Below are positions 45,240 to 54,372 of a stretch of 64,000 bases of DNA, one piece after another (position 1 is the first letter of the stretch; every line of letters starts with the position of its first letter). Origin of the DNA: Streptomyces misionensis (GTDB lineage: Bacteria > Actinomycetota > Actinomycetes > Streptomycetales > Streptomycetaceae); the NCBI RefSeq assembly GCF_900104815.1, contig NZ_FNTD01000004.1:4294501-4358500 (forward strand), read 5' to 3'. Made by a program: the position numbers and the translations under genes. The notes below the pieces were generated by a model that was not told the origin of the DNA, did no database searches, and saw nothing but the letters and a program-made list of their open reading frames with translations.

Positions 45240-45706
45240 TCAGATATGAGCTCTCATCTGCTTCACCGGGTGCCCGAGCGCGTCGCCGAGAGCGGCCAGT
45301 TCCTCGTCGCCGAACCAGTCGCCGTCGGGGTTCCAGATGGCAATCTCGCAGCGGGCGAAAGCGCAAGGCCAGTCGTAGTCCAACACGTCCAATGACGTAG
45401 CGGCGTCGCAGCAGGGCACTTCCACGGCCAAGGTGACGAAGCCGTCCTCGCAGTGGCTTTCCAGCAGGTCGGCGTACCACTCGGTGTCGATCCAGGCACC
45501 GCAGTGCGGACAGCCGATCTGTTCCAGGTTGCCGCCGCAGTCGATGGCGGTGAGGGTGTTGTGCCAGGTGACGTCGATCTCGACCTCCACACCATCGGGC
45601 AGGTCGGGAGCCAGGTCCTCGGCGAGCGCGGCAGTCCCTCGGCCGCTGCTCGGTCGGGCTGCTACTGGGGGTCGGTCGGAACGATCGACAGGACGTCGTC
45701 GCTCAT
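45240..45706 (-). pseudogene. Conserved hypothetical gene broken by a stop and a frameshift
   Basis: The C-terminal 140 codons are intact and coherent (VEIDVTWHNTLTAIDCGGN, IGCPHCGAWIDTEWYADL, EALGHPVKQMRAHI-like end). The N-terminus expected for this family starts at ATG 45706 (MSDDVLSIVPTDPQ), but codon 15 is TAG (45662-45664) where Trp is expected. A one-base loss near codon 23 (AAAEG then out of frame) follows. The two lesions imply loss of function unless an internal start is used. No RNA or mobile element is inside. Family recognised only as a Streptomyces conserved hypothetical. Confidence 0.75.
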
Positions 45707-45824
45707 GGCTCACTCGATTCATTCGGCACTGGTGTTCTACGGGGTGCCGCGATCGTAGGGCCTGCGTGGAAGGCGAGCCGTTCCTCATTCCGCATCCGGC
45801 GGTCAGATTCTAAGACGTTGTTTC

Positions 45825-46364
45825 TTATGGTGCGTCTGAACACGCACGCTGGAGGGTATCGAAGGCTGCGCCGGCGGAGTCGGCAGGGAAAAGCCGCAGG
45901 ACGGTGGCTCGGTTCGGCGTCGTTATGACGTAGTGCTGCGCCAGGTAGGAGAGATCTCCCCAGCTTTCTCGGGCATGGGCGCGCATCAGGACCTGGCCGC
46001 ATCTCGTGCAGGCGATCCAGGGGACGAGGACGAGACCGGCCAGGTCCTGTTCAGCCGCACCTATGGCCTCGGCGACGGTGCTTCCGCCATCTTCGATCAG
46101 CTTCAGGTGGCCCGGTGCGCCGTCATCACGGCACTGAAGGATCCGTGGTGCGAGCGTCTCCCGCTCGCCCCAAGTCTCTGCGAGCACGGAGATCTGGGCC
46201 CTGACCGTCTCGCTGATCGGCACCTGGTGGCCGAGGATGCCGGAGACGAGCAGGCCAAGTCCCGCCTCCTGCTCTCCGATGTCCCAGCAGTCTTTGACTT
46301 CCTGGGCTTCGGCCTCCGGCAGCAAGGCGGCGAGCCGGTTCCAGATGACGGCATCGTCGGTCAC
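45825..46364 (-). CDS. Conserved hypothetical protein
   Basis: 179-aa protein starting at GTG 46364, beginning TDDAVIWNRLAALLPEAEAQEVKDC and including IGEQEAGLGLLVSGILGHQVPI and CTRCGQVLMRAHARESWGDLSYL. The latter CxxC may bind zinc. It seems intact. The start lies 11 bp from the end of the IS5 relic, so the insertion took place right at its promoter and expression may have changed. Function unknown. Confidence 0.75.
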   Translation of the reverse strand: MTDDAVIWNRLAALLPEAEAQEVKDCWDIGEQEAGLGLLVSGILGHQVPISETVRAQISVLAETWGERETLAPRILQCRDDGAPGHLKLIEDGGSTVAEAIGAAEQDLAGLVLVPWIACTRCGQVLMRAHARESWGDLSYLAQHYVITTPNRATVLRLFPADSAGAAFDTLQRACSDAP

Positions 46365-46374
46365 CTGGCAGACG

Positions 46375-47197
46375 CTACCGGCCTGCGCTGACACCCAGAC
46401 GCCGCAGGCAGATGAGCATGACCGCGATCGCAGTGAAGCCCATGAAGTGTTCGGGCTTGCGCTCGTAGCGCCGATGAAGCCGACGGCACCCGGACAGCCA
46501 CGACATGGTCCGCTCGACCACCCAGCGGTGACGGCCGAGGCGGGCTGAGCTTCTCGACCCCGCGGCGCGCGATTCGCGACACGATGCCGCGTTCCCGCAG
46601 CCATTTCCGCAGGTGGTCGTAGTCATAACCCTTGTCGCCGTGCAGCTTGGCAGGCCGCCGACGGCGCGGGCCCCGGCGGAATCGAATGGGCGGAATGCCC
46701 ATCACCAAGGGCCTCAGGGCCTGGCTGTCGTGCAGGTTGGCGCCCGAGACGGCGACCGAGATCGGCAGGCCGTTGCGGTCGCAGATCAGATGAATCTTCG
46801 ACCCGTTCTTACCCCTGTCGGTCGGATTCGGTCCCGCTAGTGGCCCCCTTTGACGGCGCGGATGCTTACCGAGTCGATGGCGCACCGGGACCAGTCCAGC
46901 TCGCCCTGGGCACCAAGTTCGTCAAGGATTACTCGGTGCAACCGGGCCCACACCCGGTCCTGGCTCCACTGGGCAAACCGGCCGGTAGACCGTCTGCCAA
47001 CGGGCTCCGAAGGCTGGGGGGAGCTGGCGCCAGGTGCAGCCGGACGTGGCGACGAACACGATCGCCGCCAGCACCTCCCGGTCGCCGGCACGCCGACGGC
47101 CACCACCCTGCGGCCGCTGCACGACCGTCGGCGGCACAACCCGTCGGAACAACTCCCACAAACCGTCCGGAACCAGGTGCTCTACAAGCCTCTCCAC
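46375..47197 (-). pseudogene. IS5-family transposase relic
   Basis: Starts with GTG 47197 (VERLVEHLVPDGLWELFRRV) and ends TAG 46375 (FTAIAVMLICLRRLGVSAGR). Three or more frameshifts are visible: after WQTVYRP, after SIRAVKGG, and within RRGVEKLS. DDE domain parts are recognisable (IHLICDRNGLPISVAVSGANLHDS, KLHGDKGYDYDHL). Not functional. No complete terminal repeats could be assigned; AAGGGCTGTCCC near 47238 may mark one end. Confidence 0.85.
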
Positions 47198-47708
47198 GTC
47201 GGCTTAACTTCACGCCCCCGCCAAAAGAAACGGCGTCTAAGGGCTGTCCCACTATCGAGGTCTGTTCGGCATAGGGTCTGCTGGACGGCGTGTTCGGGCC
47301 GTTGTCCCGGCCACGTGGGAGGGCATCTTGAACCTGAACCCCACCTGTTGGCTCTGCTTCCGGAATCGTCGATCTCGACCAGGACAGTGCAGCGACGGAG
47401 GGCAGGCTTGGTGCTGTCGACCCGGTGCGGGCGGTGATGTACGGCAGCGGGCCTACTCGCACTCAAGCTGTCTGCGCGAGAGAGTCCACCCGAACATCGA
47501 ACTCTGGTGGGAGCTCTGAGACCGGTCCGCCCCGGAGCTGATGAGGATCCGCGCAAGACGGCCGGGGGCGTGGGGCGGGTTGAACGGTACTCGGTGCCGT
47601 TCAGGTGCAGAGGGAACGGTAGGAGCAGCGTGGGCGCCAGCGAGATGTACGGGACACAGCGGGGGGGTGCCCCTATCTCTTTCGTCAAGCCGGGTGAGGA
47701 TGGTCGGC
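47198..47708. other. Gap between IS5 relic and ankyrin gene
   Basis: 510 bp without a supportable gene. Open frames exist on the minus strand (85 codons at 47453-47710) but show no family resemblance and have no ribosome-binding site. Contains the probable right side of the IS5 relic. Confidence 0.5.
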
Positions 47709-48119
47709 ATGACGGATCGGGATCGGTTGGGGCGGGCGGCGGCGCACTATGCGGCCGCCGATGGGGACGCGGATGGCCTGAGGGTTCTTTTGGCCGGAGG
47801 CGCCGCTGCGGAGGCAGCCGACGATGCGGGCTGGACACCGCTGCATTTCGCGGCTCAGGCCCAGGCACCATCAGCCATCGAGGTCCTGTTGGCCGCGGGT
47901 GCGCCGGTTGATGCCGCGGACGGCCATGGCAATACGCCGCTGTGGAGGGCGGTGTTCTGTTCCCAGGGCGAGGGTGCGACGATCCGGCTGCTGCTGGAAG
48001 CCGGTGCCGACCCTGACCGTGGCAACGTCCATGGCGTGAGCCCGCGGGCGCTGGCGGGACGGATCGCCAACTACGACGTGGCTGCCCATTTTCCGGCCAG
48101 GGACGGGACTTCGTCCTAG
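47709..48119 (+). CDS. Ankyrin-repeat protein, 3' end next to IS110
   Basis: 136-aa protein with three ankyrin repeats: HYAAADGDADGLRVLLAGGA, GWTPLHFAAQAQAPSAIEVLL, GNTPLWRAVFCSQGEGATIRLL and part of a fourth. GAGG precedes ATG 47709. The last codons overlap the transposase stop of the IS110 element by 4 nt, so the natural C-terminus may be replaced by element sequence (the last residues are ARDGTSS). Partner unknown. Confidence 0.82.
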   Translation: MTDRDRLGRAAAHYAAADGDADGLRVLLAGGAAAEAADDAGWTPLHFAAQAQAPSAIEVLLAAGAPVDAADGHGNTPLWRAVFCSQGEGATIRLLLEAGADPDRGNVHGVSPRALAGRIANYDVAAHFPARDGTSS

Positions 48120-49327
48120 GCTCCGCCGCCCGCGACGGCTGGCTGGGGCTCGTAGAAGGTTCCGTCGCGGAGCATGGCAAAGAGGACGTCGGCCCGGCGG
48201 CGGGCGAGGCAGAGCAGGGCTTGGGTGTGGTGCTTGCCCTGGGCGATCTTCTTGTCGTAGTAGGTTCGCGATGCCGGGTCGCCCAGGGCTGCGAATGCGG
48301 AGAGGAAGAAAGCGCGTTTGAGCTGCTTGTTTCCTCTCCGGGAGGGCTGTTCGCCTCGGATCGAGGAGCCTGAGCTGCGGGTCGCCGGGGCGAGTCCGGC
48401 GTAGGCAGCGAGGTGGCCGGCGGTCGGGAAGGTGCTGCCGTCGCCGACCTCGATCAGGATGCGGGCTCCGGTCCTGACGCCGATGCCCGGCATCGAGGTC
48501 AGGACTTGCGAAAGAGGGTGGGCGTCCAGGAGTTCCTCGATGCGTCCAGCCAGCAGTTTCCGCTGGTCAAGCACGGCCGTCAGCGAGGTGGCGAGGCTCG
48601 GGACGATCAGCGCGGCGGCCTCGGTCCCTGGGACTGTCACGGTCTGTTCGTTCAGGGCGGTAAAGATCTCGTCGACTAGCCGCTCGGCCATCCTCGGCGC
48701 CTTCGGCCGCAGCAGGGTGACCAGCCGCCGTCTGCCGGCCTTGCGTATCTGGGCCGGGGACCCGAACCGTTCCAGCAGCGTGAGGACGGCAGGGTGCTGA
48801 AGCCGCGGTCCCAGCACTCGCTCCATTGACGGGTGGATCTGGGTGAGCAGGCCGTGCAGCCGGTTGGCGACCCGGGTGGCTTCGCCGGCCAGGTCGTCGT
48901 CGAAGCCCACGATCATCTCCAGCTCGGCGATGGTCTCGTCCTCGCCGTCGATCGCCCGCAGCGTGTGAGGCATCGCGCGAGCGGCGTCGGCGATGATGAA
49001 CGCGTCCCTCGCATCGGTCTTGGCCTCGCCCGGGTAGAGGTCGGCGATCCGTCGCATCGTCAGCCCCGGCAGATAGGCGACCGGACAGCCCATGGCCCGT
49101 GCGACCGCCAGTGGCAGAGCCCCGATCGAAGCCGGCTGGTCGACGACGACCAGCACCGTTCCGTGCTTGGCCTGGAGTTTCGCGAACAACTCGCGGAGCT
49201 TGGGCTCGGTGTTGGGCAGGCGCTTGTCGAACGCCTTCTTCCCGGCCGGGGTCACGGCGGTGGCGTGGTGTTCGCCCTTGCCGACGTCCAGGCCGAGGAA
49301 GACGTCGATGTCGCCGGTGTCGATCAC
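48116..49327 (-). CDS. IS110-family transposase, intact
   Basis: 403-aa DEDD transposase. The N-terminal domain begins with FLGLDVGKGEHHATAV, continues with DQPASIGALPLAVARAMG and YPGEAKTDARDAFIIADAAR, and the C-terminal Tnp_20 part has SMPGIGVRTGARILIEVG and AAYAGLAPATRSSGSS, with the Ser essential in IS110 recombinases. GTG 49327 has GGAGGGG 7 nt before. No frameshift is seen, so the element may still move. No inverted repeats are expected in this family. Confidence 0.93.
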   Translation of the reverse strand: MIDTGDIDVFLGLDVGKGEHHATAVTPAGKKAFDKRLPNTEPKLRELFAKLQAKHGTVLVVVDQPASIGALPLAVARAMGCPVAYLPGLTMRRIADLYPGEAKTDARDAFIIADAARAMPHTLRAIDGEDETIAELEMIVGFDDDLAGEATRVANRLHGLLTQIHPSMERVLGPRLQHPAVLTLLERFGSPAQIRKAGRRRLVTLLRPKAPRMAERLVDEIFTALNEQTVTVPGTEAAALIVPSLATSLTAVLDQRKLLAGRIEELLDAHPLSQVLTSMPGIGVRTGARILIEVGDGSTFPTAGHLAAYAGLAPATRSSGSSIRGEQPSRRGNKQLKRAFFLSAFAALGDPASRTYYDKKIAQGKHHTQALLCLARRRADVLFAMLRDGTFYEPQPAVAGGGA

Positions 49328-49530
49328 GTGCAGGCCCCTCCATCACGCTTTCGTCCGACCTTGCCTCGGCACCGAGCTGCCACATCCACGTTACGGAGAG
49401 CTCTTCCGGCTCGGGTGAAACCGGTGCTCAAGCCCCTCATCAGCGGTCCGTCGATGCCTCCGGACCCGGTGACACCACCCCCCGGATCATCATCAACAGG
49501 AGGGGGAAGTCATGCCGGACCCGAAGGCCG
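49328..49530 (-). ncRNA. Candidate bridge RNA region of the IS110 element
   Basis: About 200 bp noncoding before the transposase. In IS110-group elements the left end upstream of the gene encodes a bridge RNA whose loops specify target and donor DNA. Location and size fit. No loops were folded here, and the left edge of the element is not fixed, so boundaries are estimates. Confidence 0.35.
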
Positions 49531-49574
49531 GTAGCCCCATTGCGGAGCCACGAAGAAGGTAACGGGGGGGGGGC

Positions 49575-49900
49575 GCGGCTCTCCTGGAGGCCGTCGGCGA
49601 CTCCGTGATGGTGCTCTCGTATCAGGAGGACCGATCGTTTGCCGCCATGAGTCTGGACCGCTTCGGAGCGGCGGGGTCGGTCTGGCTGGACTGGCGTGGG
49701 CATGAGGTGATCGACCGGTGCGACGCATTCGATGGCGGGCAGCTGCGCAGGACTGTTCTTGCGCATGCCGAGCCGGGCGAACTCGCGATCGTCTTCTGGG
49801 CAACCTTGCGGTGCCGTCGGTGGCGCTGGAGGCCTCTCTGATCGCGGACCACGCCGAGGTGGTCGAAGACGTCCGTCCCAACTGCTGGATCTACCTAAGC
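49575..49900 (+). pseudogene. Fragment of an unrecognised gene with one frameshift
   Basis: Reads ALLEAVGDSVMVLSYQEDRS ... SVWLDWRGHEVIDRCDAFD ... AEPGELAIVFW, then continues in the next frame as NLAVPSVALEASLIADHAEV ... PNCWIYLSRVV. Single base missing near 49799. The 5' end is lost at a G10 run (49564-49573), close to the IS110 left end. Family not recognised. Confidence 0.6.
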
Positions 49901-49950
49901 AGGGTGGTTTTCAACGGTCCGCGCCAGAGCTGCCGATCACAGCTGCGATG

Positions 49951-50513
49951 ATCTTGCGGTGCCTAATGTGATCACCGCGTCGGAGCCGTCCTGGATTGCC
50001 CCGTCGCAGGGCTGAGCCCGCGGGCCTTCGGGAAGCTGCTCACCCAGCTGCGGCGTGAGGGAGCCGATGCGACACGGCCGGGCCGTCCCTGGTCGCTGCC
50101 GTTGGAGGGTCGGGTACTTCTGGTTGCGGCGTATTGGCGCACCAACCTGACTCTGCGGCAACTCGCGACGCTGTTCGGGGTTGTCCAAGTCGGCGGCGGA
50201 TCGGATCGTCGGCCACACGGGGCCGTTGCTGGCGCTGCACCAGCGTCAGCGGTTCCGTCGCGGTACGGTGCTCATCGTGGACGGGACTCTGGTTCCGACC
50301 CGCGACCACCAGGTGGCGGAGCAGTCGAAGAACTATCGCTACTCGACCAACCACCAGGTGGTCATCGACGCCGACTCCCGCTTGGTCGTCGCCGTCGGCC
50401 GGCCCCTGCCGGGCAATCGCAACGACTGCAAGGCGTGGACCGAGTCGGGTGCCGCCCGCCGTAGTCGGCAAGACGATCACCATCGCCGACGGCGGCTACC
50501 AGGGCACTGGGCT
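49951..50513 (+). pseudogene. IS5-type transposase relic, 3' truncated
   Basis: Frame pieces: SPRAFGKLLTQLRREGADAT ... TNLTLRQLATLFGV, then SKSAADRIVGHTGPLLALHQ ... TLVPTRDHQVAEQSKNYRYST, then TITIADGGYQGTGL. At least three frameshifts separate them (near 50010, 50190 and 50458). The C-terminal catalytic part is absent, replaced at about 50513 by the ISAzo13 relic on the other strand. Confidence 0.8.
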
Positions 50514-52057
50514 GATGGTCATGGCGGTGACGCCGAAGAGTTGGCCGAGGAGGTCCATCGTCGCGAGTTTGCGCAGGTGGAGCACGGTGACCAGGATCCG
50601 GTCGGCTGGGGTGAGTTTGGCTTTGGCACCTGTGCCCGGGGCCACCAGGCGCTCGTGACCGCGACGTGTGCGGAGCACTTGCTCGCGTTGAACCTCCAGC
50701 GCTGGAGTCAGCGCGTCGGTGAGCTCGCTGAGCTGCTGACGGGTCATCCCGGTCAGTTCCGGGTCCTGCAGCGAACGCCGCGTGAGGCGAGACGGTCTGC
50801 CCGCCGGGGCCCGGTCCGACGTGCTGTCGGTCGTGGCCGCGTCCATCGGATGCTGGGGGTGGAGGGTGTAGTTCCAGTCGCCGTGGAAGCGGTGGCGGTG
50901 ATCGGCAGGGAAGCGATCTCGTCGTCGCTGACCTGGATGCCGGTGGGGTGCGGGTTGGTGTCGAGTTCCGCGTGCACGGTCAGGCCGGCCTTGGTGGTGG
51001 TCGACGCGATGCTCTCGACGATGACTTCGTGGCTGGCCAGGGGCCTGCCGCGGCAGTTCATGGTGATGTGGGAGAACAGCCGGTGCTCGATCCGGTTCCA
51101 CTTCGATGTCCCGGGAGGCAGGTGACAGACGGTGATCGTCAGGCCGGCCTCAGCGGCGAACCGGGCGAGTTCGGTCTTCCACGTGCGGGTGCGATACCCG
51201 CTGGAGCCGCAGGCATCGGCGGTGTTCAGCAGCCGGCCGGCCGTCGGGTACGTGGTCCGCCCGGCTCCGTTCCACCAACAGCGGATCGACTCGACGGCGA
51301 ACGCGGCGGTGCATGGTCGGTGCCGACGTTGACCCAGCCAGTGTTCGCGGCGACGTCGTAGATGCCGTAGGGCACCGCCCTGCCCAGCACCCGGTCGGGG
51401 AAGACGTGGGTGTCGACCCGCACCGGCTTGCCTCTCGGCTCCCATTCACGGCCGTTGTTTTTGAACGGGCCGACCAGCTCCTTCTTCTTCGTGTCCACAC
51501 TGATCACTGGAGCACCGCCGTCCTGGTGGTCGCGGGCCTGCTCGTTGAGGTAGTGGAACTGTGCGTCCCGGTCGGGGGTGCTGCTTGCCTTCCAGCGTCT
51601 TGGCATTGCTCTGCAGGCTGAAGCCCTCCTCGCGCAGCAGGTCGCCCACCGTGTCCGCGGAGATCCTGTGGCCCTGCCGGGTCAGCTGCTCGGCCAGCTT
51701 GCGGGTGGATTTGGTGGTCCAGCGCAGCGGCGACATGGGATCTCCACGGACGTCGGGCTCGACCAGCGTGAGGAGTGCCTCCCGAACGGCTGGGTTCAGG
51801 TCGACGACGCGCCTGCGGCCGGCGCCAGGCCGACGGACACGACCCAACGGGGCCTCTCCGCAGCTGAGTTCCCGCACTCCGGCAGACACAGTGGCCTCAC
51901 GGACACCGGCGGCACGAGCAACCGCTCTGATCCCGTCGTGGCCGAGGGACTGGGCCTCCGCCCCTATCGTCAGGCGACGCTGCCGCTCGTCGAGGTGCGG
52001 CATAATCGCCTCGAACTTGGCTGCCAGCGCGGCCCGTTGCCCATCCAACCCGCTCAT
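50514..52057 (-). pseudogene. ISAzo13-family transposase relic
   Basis: ATG 52057 (MSGLDGQRAALAAKFEAIMP). Recognisable parts: GIRAVARAAGVREATVSAGV, MSPLRWTTKSTRKLAEQL, ISVDTKKKELVGPFKNNGRE, VPYGIYDVAANTGWVNVG, CHLPPGTSKWNRIEHRLFSH, HGDWNYTL. Shifts occur at about 51590, 51320 and 50940. The C-terminal HTH-like extension (LTPADRILVTVLHLRKLATM) is cut off at 50514. Not functional. Confidence 0.85.
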
Positions 52058-52211
52058 GCCAGACCAACGAACCACCAGGCAGAAAGCCACGAGTTAAAGA
52101 TCTGCACGCCCTTAGGCACGCGTATTCCCACACTGGTGCAGACAGCAAAGAACTTCGGGTCTTGGCCCGGGTTTCTTATCGAGTCGGTGCAGGAGCACTG
52201 CCGCGAGTCCG
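52058..52211. other. Spacer between ISAzo13 relic and att-like sequence
   Basis: No gene. Together with 52248-52470 this forms a 413-bp gap around the att-like sequence. The right part contains GCCCCTGCCCCTGCCATGCGGGG-type short GC dyads, which may terminate the VanZ-like gene. Confidence 0.4.
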
Positions 52212-52247
52212 TCGGCCGTCGGGGTGGCGGGATACGAACCAACGATC
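52212..52247 (-). repeat. Degenerate copy of the tRNA-Pro 3' end (att-like)
   Basis: 36 nt matching 31 of 36 positions of the sequence at 54989-55024, which spans the 3' end of tRNA-Pro; 16 of these (GTCGGGGTGGCGGGAT) are consecutive. Orientation is the same. This is what the distal attachment site of an element integrated in tRNA-Pro looks like after decay. Confidence 0.65.
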
Positions 52248-52470
52248 AGGGTCCACCCCTGTGTCCGGCGCTCCAATCCGTGACGTCACCTCCGCCTATT
52301 CGCCAACCACCGTGCGAAAAGGCCCGATCAGGAGGAGTGGCGGCCGTAGCCGCACACGAACGAGCCCCTGCCCCTGCCATGCGGGGGCTCTGCATCACTC
52401 GGCATCCAGCTCGGGAGGGTGGGATGCTCCCATTCGGTCTGGGCTGGGGCGGAAATTCTTGACGGCGGGG

Positions 52471-53874
52471 TCAGCTGGTCTTGAGGAGGTGCCCGCCGCT
52501 GTCGTATACCTGGCCGGTGACGGCGTTCACGTGGTACACGTTAACCGGTGTTGTTTCCGGCGAGGTATCACTCTTTCCCGTGCTGGGCCACGTCACGTTC
52601 ACAAGCCAATTTGGCTGCCAATTACCGTCTTGCTCGATCGCTTTCACGGTGACTGCTTCACTGTGGAATTCTGCGCCAGTGTTTCCATTGGCTCGAAGTT
52701 GTGTTGCTACCGCCTTGGTTACCGCTTTTTCGGCCTGCCCGGCGTCAAGTTTGGCTTTGGGAAGTTTTGTTCGGGTCGGGCCAAGGGTAACGTCAATTTG
52801 AGATATATGCCCAGACCTGTCTACCTGAACGTCCAACATCCTGGGCATCAGAACGTTGTCCTGAGTCCATCTCCAGTCTGTTATCCAGCCGAGTTCCGCC
52901 TTTTCGCCCACGGGGACCGTTTCTGTCATGGTTGCGCCCATCGCCCACGGATACTTTTGCTGGACGTACGACTTCGTAATGCGAGAGGCTGCTGCATCGC
53001 TAGACGGGGCTTTCGCGCCTTCCACTGGATATCCCATGACGGTAGGCCGGTCGCTGTCCTCCAGCAGCACGTTCAGGTGCTTTTTGTCCGGCCAGGAAAG
53101 GCTGCCGGTGCCGAAGTCTTCGGAGTGTCCCTCCTCACGGCTGTGCAGGTTGAATATGATGTTGGTGCATGAGGAGTCACCACACGGCTGCTTGTAGAGC
53201 TGTCCGATTTTGTAACGGTTGCCGAATGCCTCTTTCACGGCGGCTTCAACGGCCTGCCTCTGCTCCGAGTCTGCGTCGGTGAGGCTACTGCCGTCAACGT
53301 TCGTGAAGTCGAGCATGGGGCGCGCTAGTCCCGATCCAAGGATAAGTAGCGTTATGAAGGCGATCAACGTCCCCTTCAAACCCGCCTGCCAGGCGAGCGA
53401 GTGACGGATGGCGAGGAAAATCGCTACGATGGCGAGCCCTATCAAACCTCCGATAATATTCATCTCGGCGTCTGAGCTATCGCATACTCCCCCCAGGCCA
53501 TTGACTGTGGCCTGAGTGAACTCGATGGCCAAGGGCAGCGCGACGACGCCGAATAGGACAGGTAGCGGGCGACGGATGGCCAAGAGGGCGAATGCGCCAA
53601 CGGGGACCATCATGGCAAGGTTCCACAACCCTTGCGTGGCGTGAACGGGCTCTGCGAACTCATGGTTGATGACGCATTCCCCGCTGGCCGAGCCAGCACC
53701 CATAAAGGTGACACCGAGGACGCCGGTGAGAGTAAAGGCGAGTCCGGACCACCATGCGCCGTGAGGGTTCCTCCGCTTATGGGCGAGCGTCCACGCTGCG
53801 CTGCCGCAAATGAGGCCGATCAATGTGCACACAGCCAGATAGCCAATGTGGTGCTGGAAGATCGCGGAAAACAC
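52471..53874 (-). CDS. VanZ-like membrane protein with extracellular C-terminal domain
   Basis: 467-aa protein. Residues 1-185 have about six membrane segments in a VanZ-like pattern (WNLAMMVPVGAFALL, LAIEFTQATVNGLG, AEMNIIGGLIGLAIV). Residues 190-467 are extracellular with CGDSSCTN and a PepSY-like ending (VNVYHVNAVTGQVYD). VanZ proteins confer low-level teicoplanin resistance or protect against host peptides; the fused domain is unfamiliar. Third-position G/C is clearly lower than in neighbouring core genes, a sign of transfer. GTG start. Confidence 0.75.
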   Translation of the reverse strand: MFSAIFQHHIGYLAVCTLIGLICGSAAWTLAHKRRNPHGAWWSGLAFTLTGVLGVTFMGAGSASGECVINHEFAEPVHATQGLWNLAMMVPVGAFALLAIRRPLPVLFGVVALPLAIEFTQATVNGLGGVCDSSDAEMNIIGGLIGLAIVAIFLAIRHSLAWQAGLKGTLIAFITLLILGSGLARPMLDFTNVDGSSLTDADSEQRQAVEAAVKEAFGNRYKIGQLYKQPCGDSSCTNIIFNLHSREEGHSEDFGTGSLSWPDKKHLNVLLEDSDRPTVMGYPVEGAKAPSSDAAASRITKSYVQQKYPWAMGATMTETVPVGEKAELGWITDWRWTQDNVLMPRMLDVQVDRSGHISQIDVTLGPTRTKLPKAKLDAGQAEKAVTKAVATQLRANGNTGAEFHSEAVTVKAIEQDGNWQPNWLVNVTWPSTGKSDTSPETTPVNVYHVNAVTGQVYDSGGHLLKTS

Positions 53875-53923
53875 GGCGCGGTTCCTTGCGTGGTCAAGTC
53901 GAAGCGAGCGGGGCTGAGGGCAT

Positions 53924-53947
53924 GGCCCCGCCCTCGCGGGCGGGGCC
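53924..53947 (-). terminator. Hairpin after the secreted Cys protein gene
   Basis: GGCCCCGCCC-TCGC-GGGCGGGGCC, perfect 10-bp stem and 4-nt loop, 14 bp past the stop of the leftward gene at 53962. Confidence 0.7.
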
Positions 53948-53961
53948 TATGGAACGCTGGT

Positions 53962-54372
53962 TCAGCAGTGCGAGGTAGGCGTCTGGTACGTGCTGCCAGC
54001 GCTCATCAAGCCGATGATGTTCGAGCAGTAGGCACTGGCCCCCAGTGACCACGTCACCCTCTTCGTCTGGCCGGAACCGATGGAGACGGCGCTGGCGTAG
54101 TGGCTGGTCCCCGAGCGCGAGTAACCAAGCTTGGCGGAGATGGTAGATCCGCTCTTCTTGTAGTACTCGGTGCCGACGACGCCGTTCGAAGCCTGGTGGA
54201 CGCTCAGGATGCCGTTGTCCAGCGAGGTGCACCGTTCCATGGGCTCGTTCGTGGCGGTGTAGCCAGAGCGGTCACAGTAGGTGATGGCCGAAGCGGTCGG
54301 CGCGCTGATCATGACGGATCCTGCTGCGATAGCAAGGGCGGCGAGAGTGGCGTTGGCAGCTCGACGGCGCAC
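53962..54372 (-). CDS. Secreted 136-aa protein with four Cys in the mature part
   Basis: A clear signal peptide: RRRAANATLAALAIAAGSVM then ASAITYC with cleavage near residue 29 (TASA-IT). The mature part of about 107 residues has Cys in YCDRSG, ERCTSL, AYCSNI and a final Cys (TSHC), enough for two disulfides, and is Ser/Gly/Thr rich. AAGGGGA precedes GTG 54372. No known family; toxin, inhibitor and wall-associated roles are all open. Neighbour of the VanZ-like gene. Confidence 0.72.
   Translation of the reverse strand: MRRRAANATLAALAIAAGSVMISAPTASAITYCDRSGYTATNEPMERCTSLDNGILSVHQASNGVVGTEYYKKSGSTISAKLGYSRSGTSHYASAVSIGSGQTKRVTWSLGASAYCSNIIGLMSAGSTYQTPTSHC

Noticed and set aside
47453..47710. 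85-codon minus-strand frame before the ankyrin gene
   Set aside because: No ribosome-binding site, no family, and antisense to the ankyrin promoter.
50181..51125. 314-codon plus-strand frame
   Set aside because: It joins part of an IS5-type relic to the antisense of an ISAzo13 relic; not a real gene.
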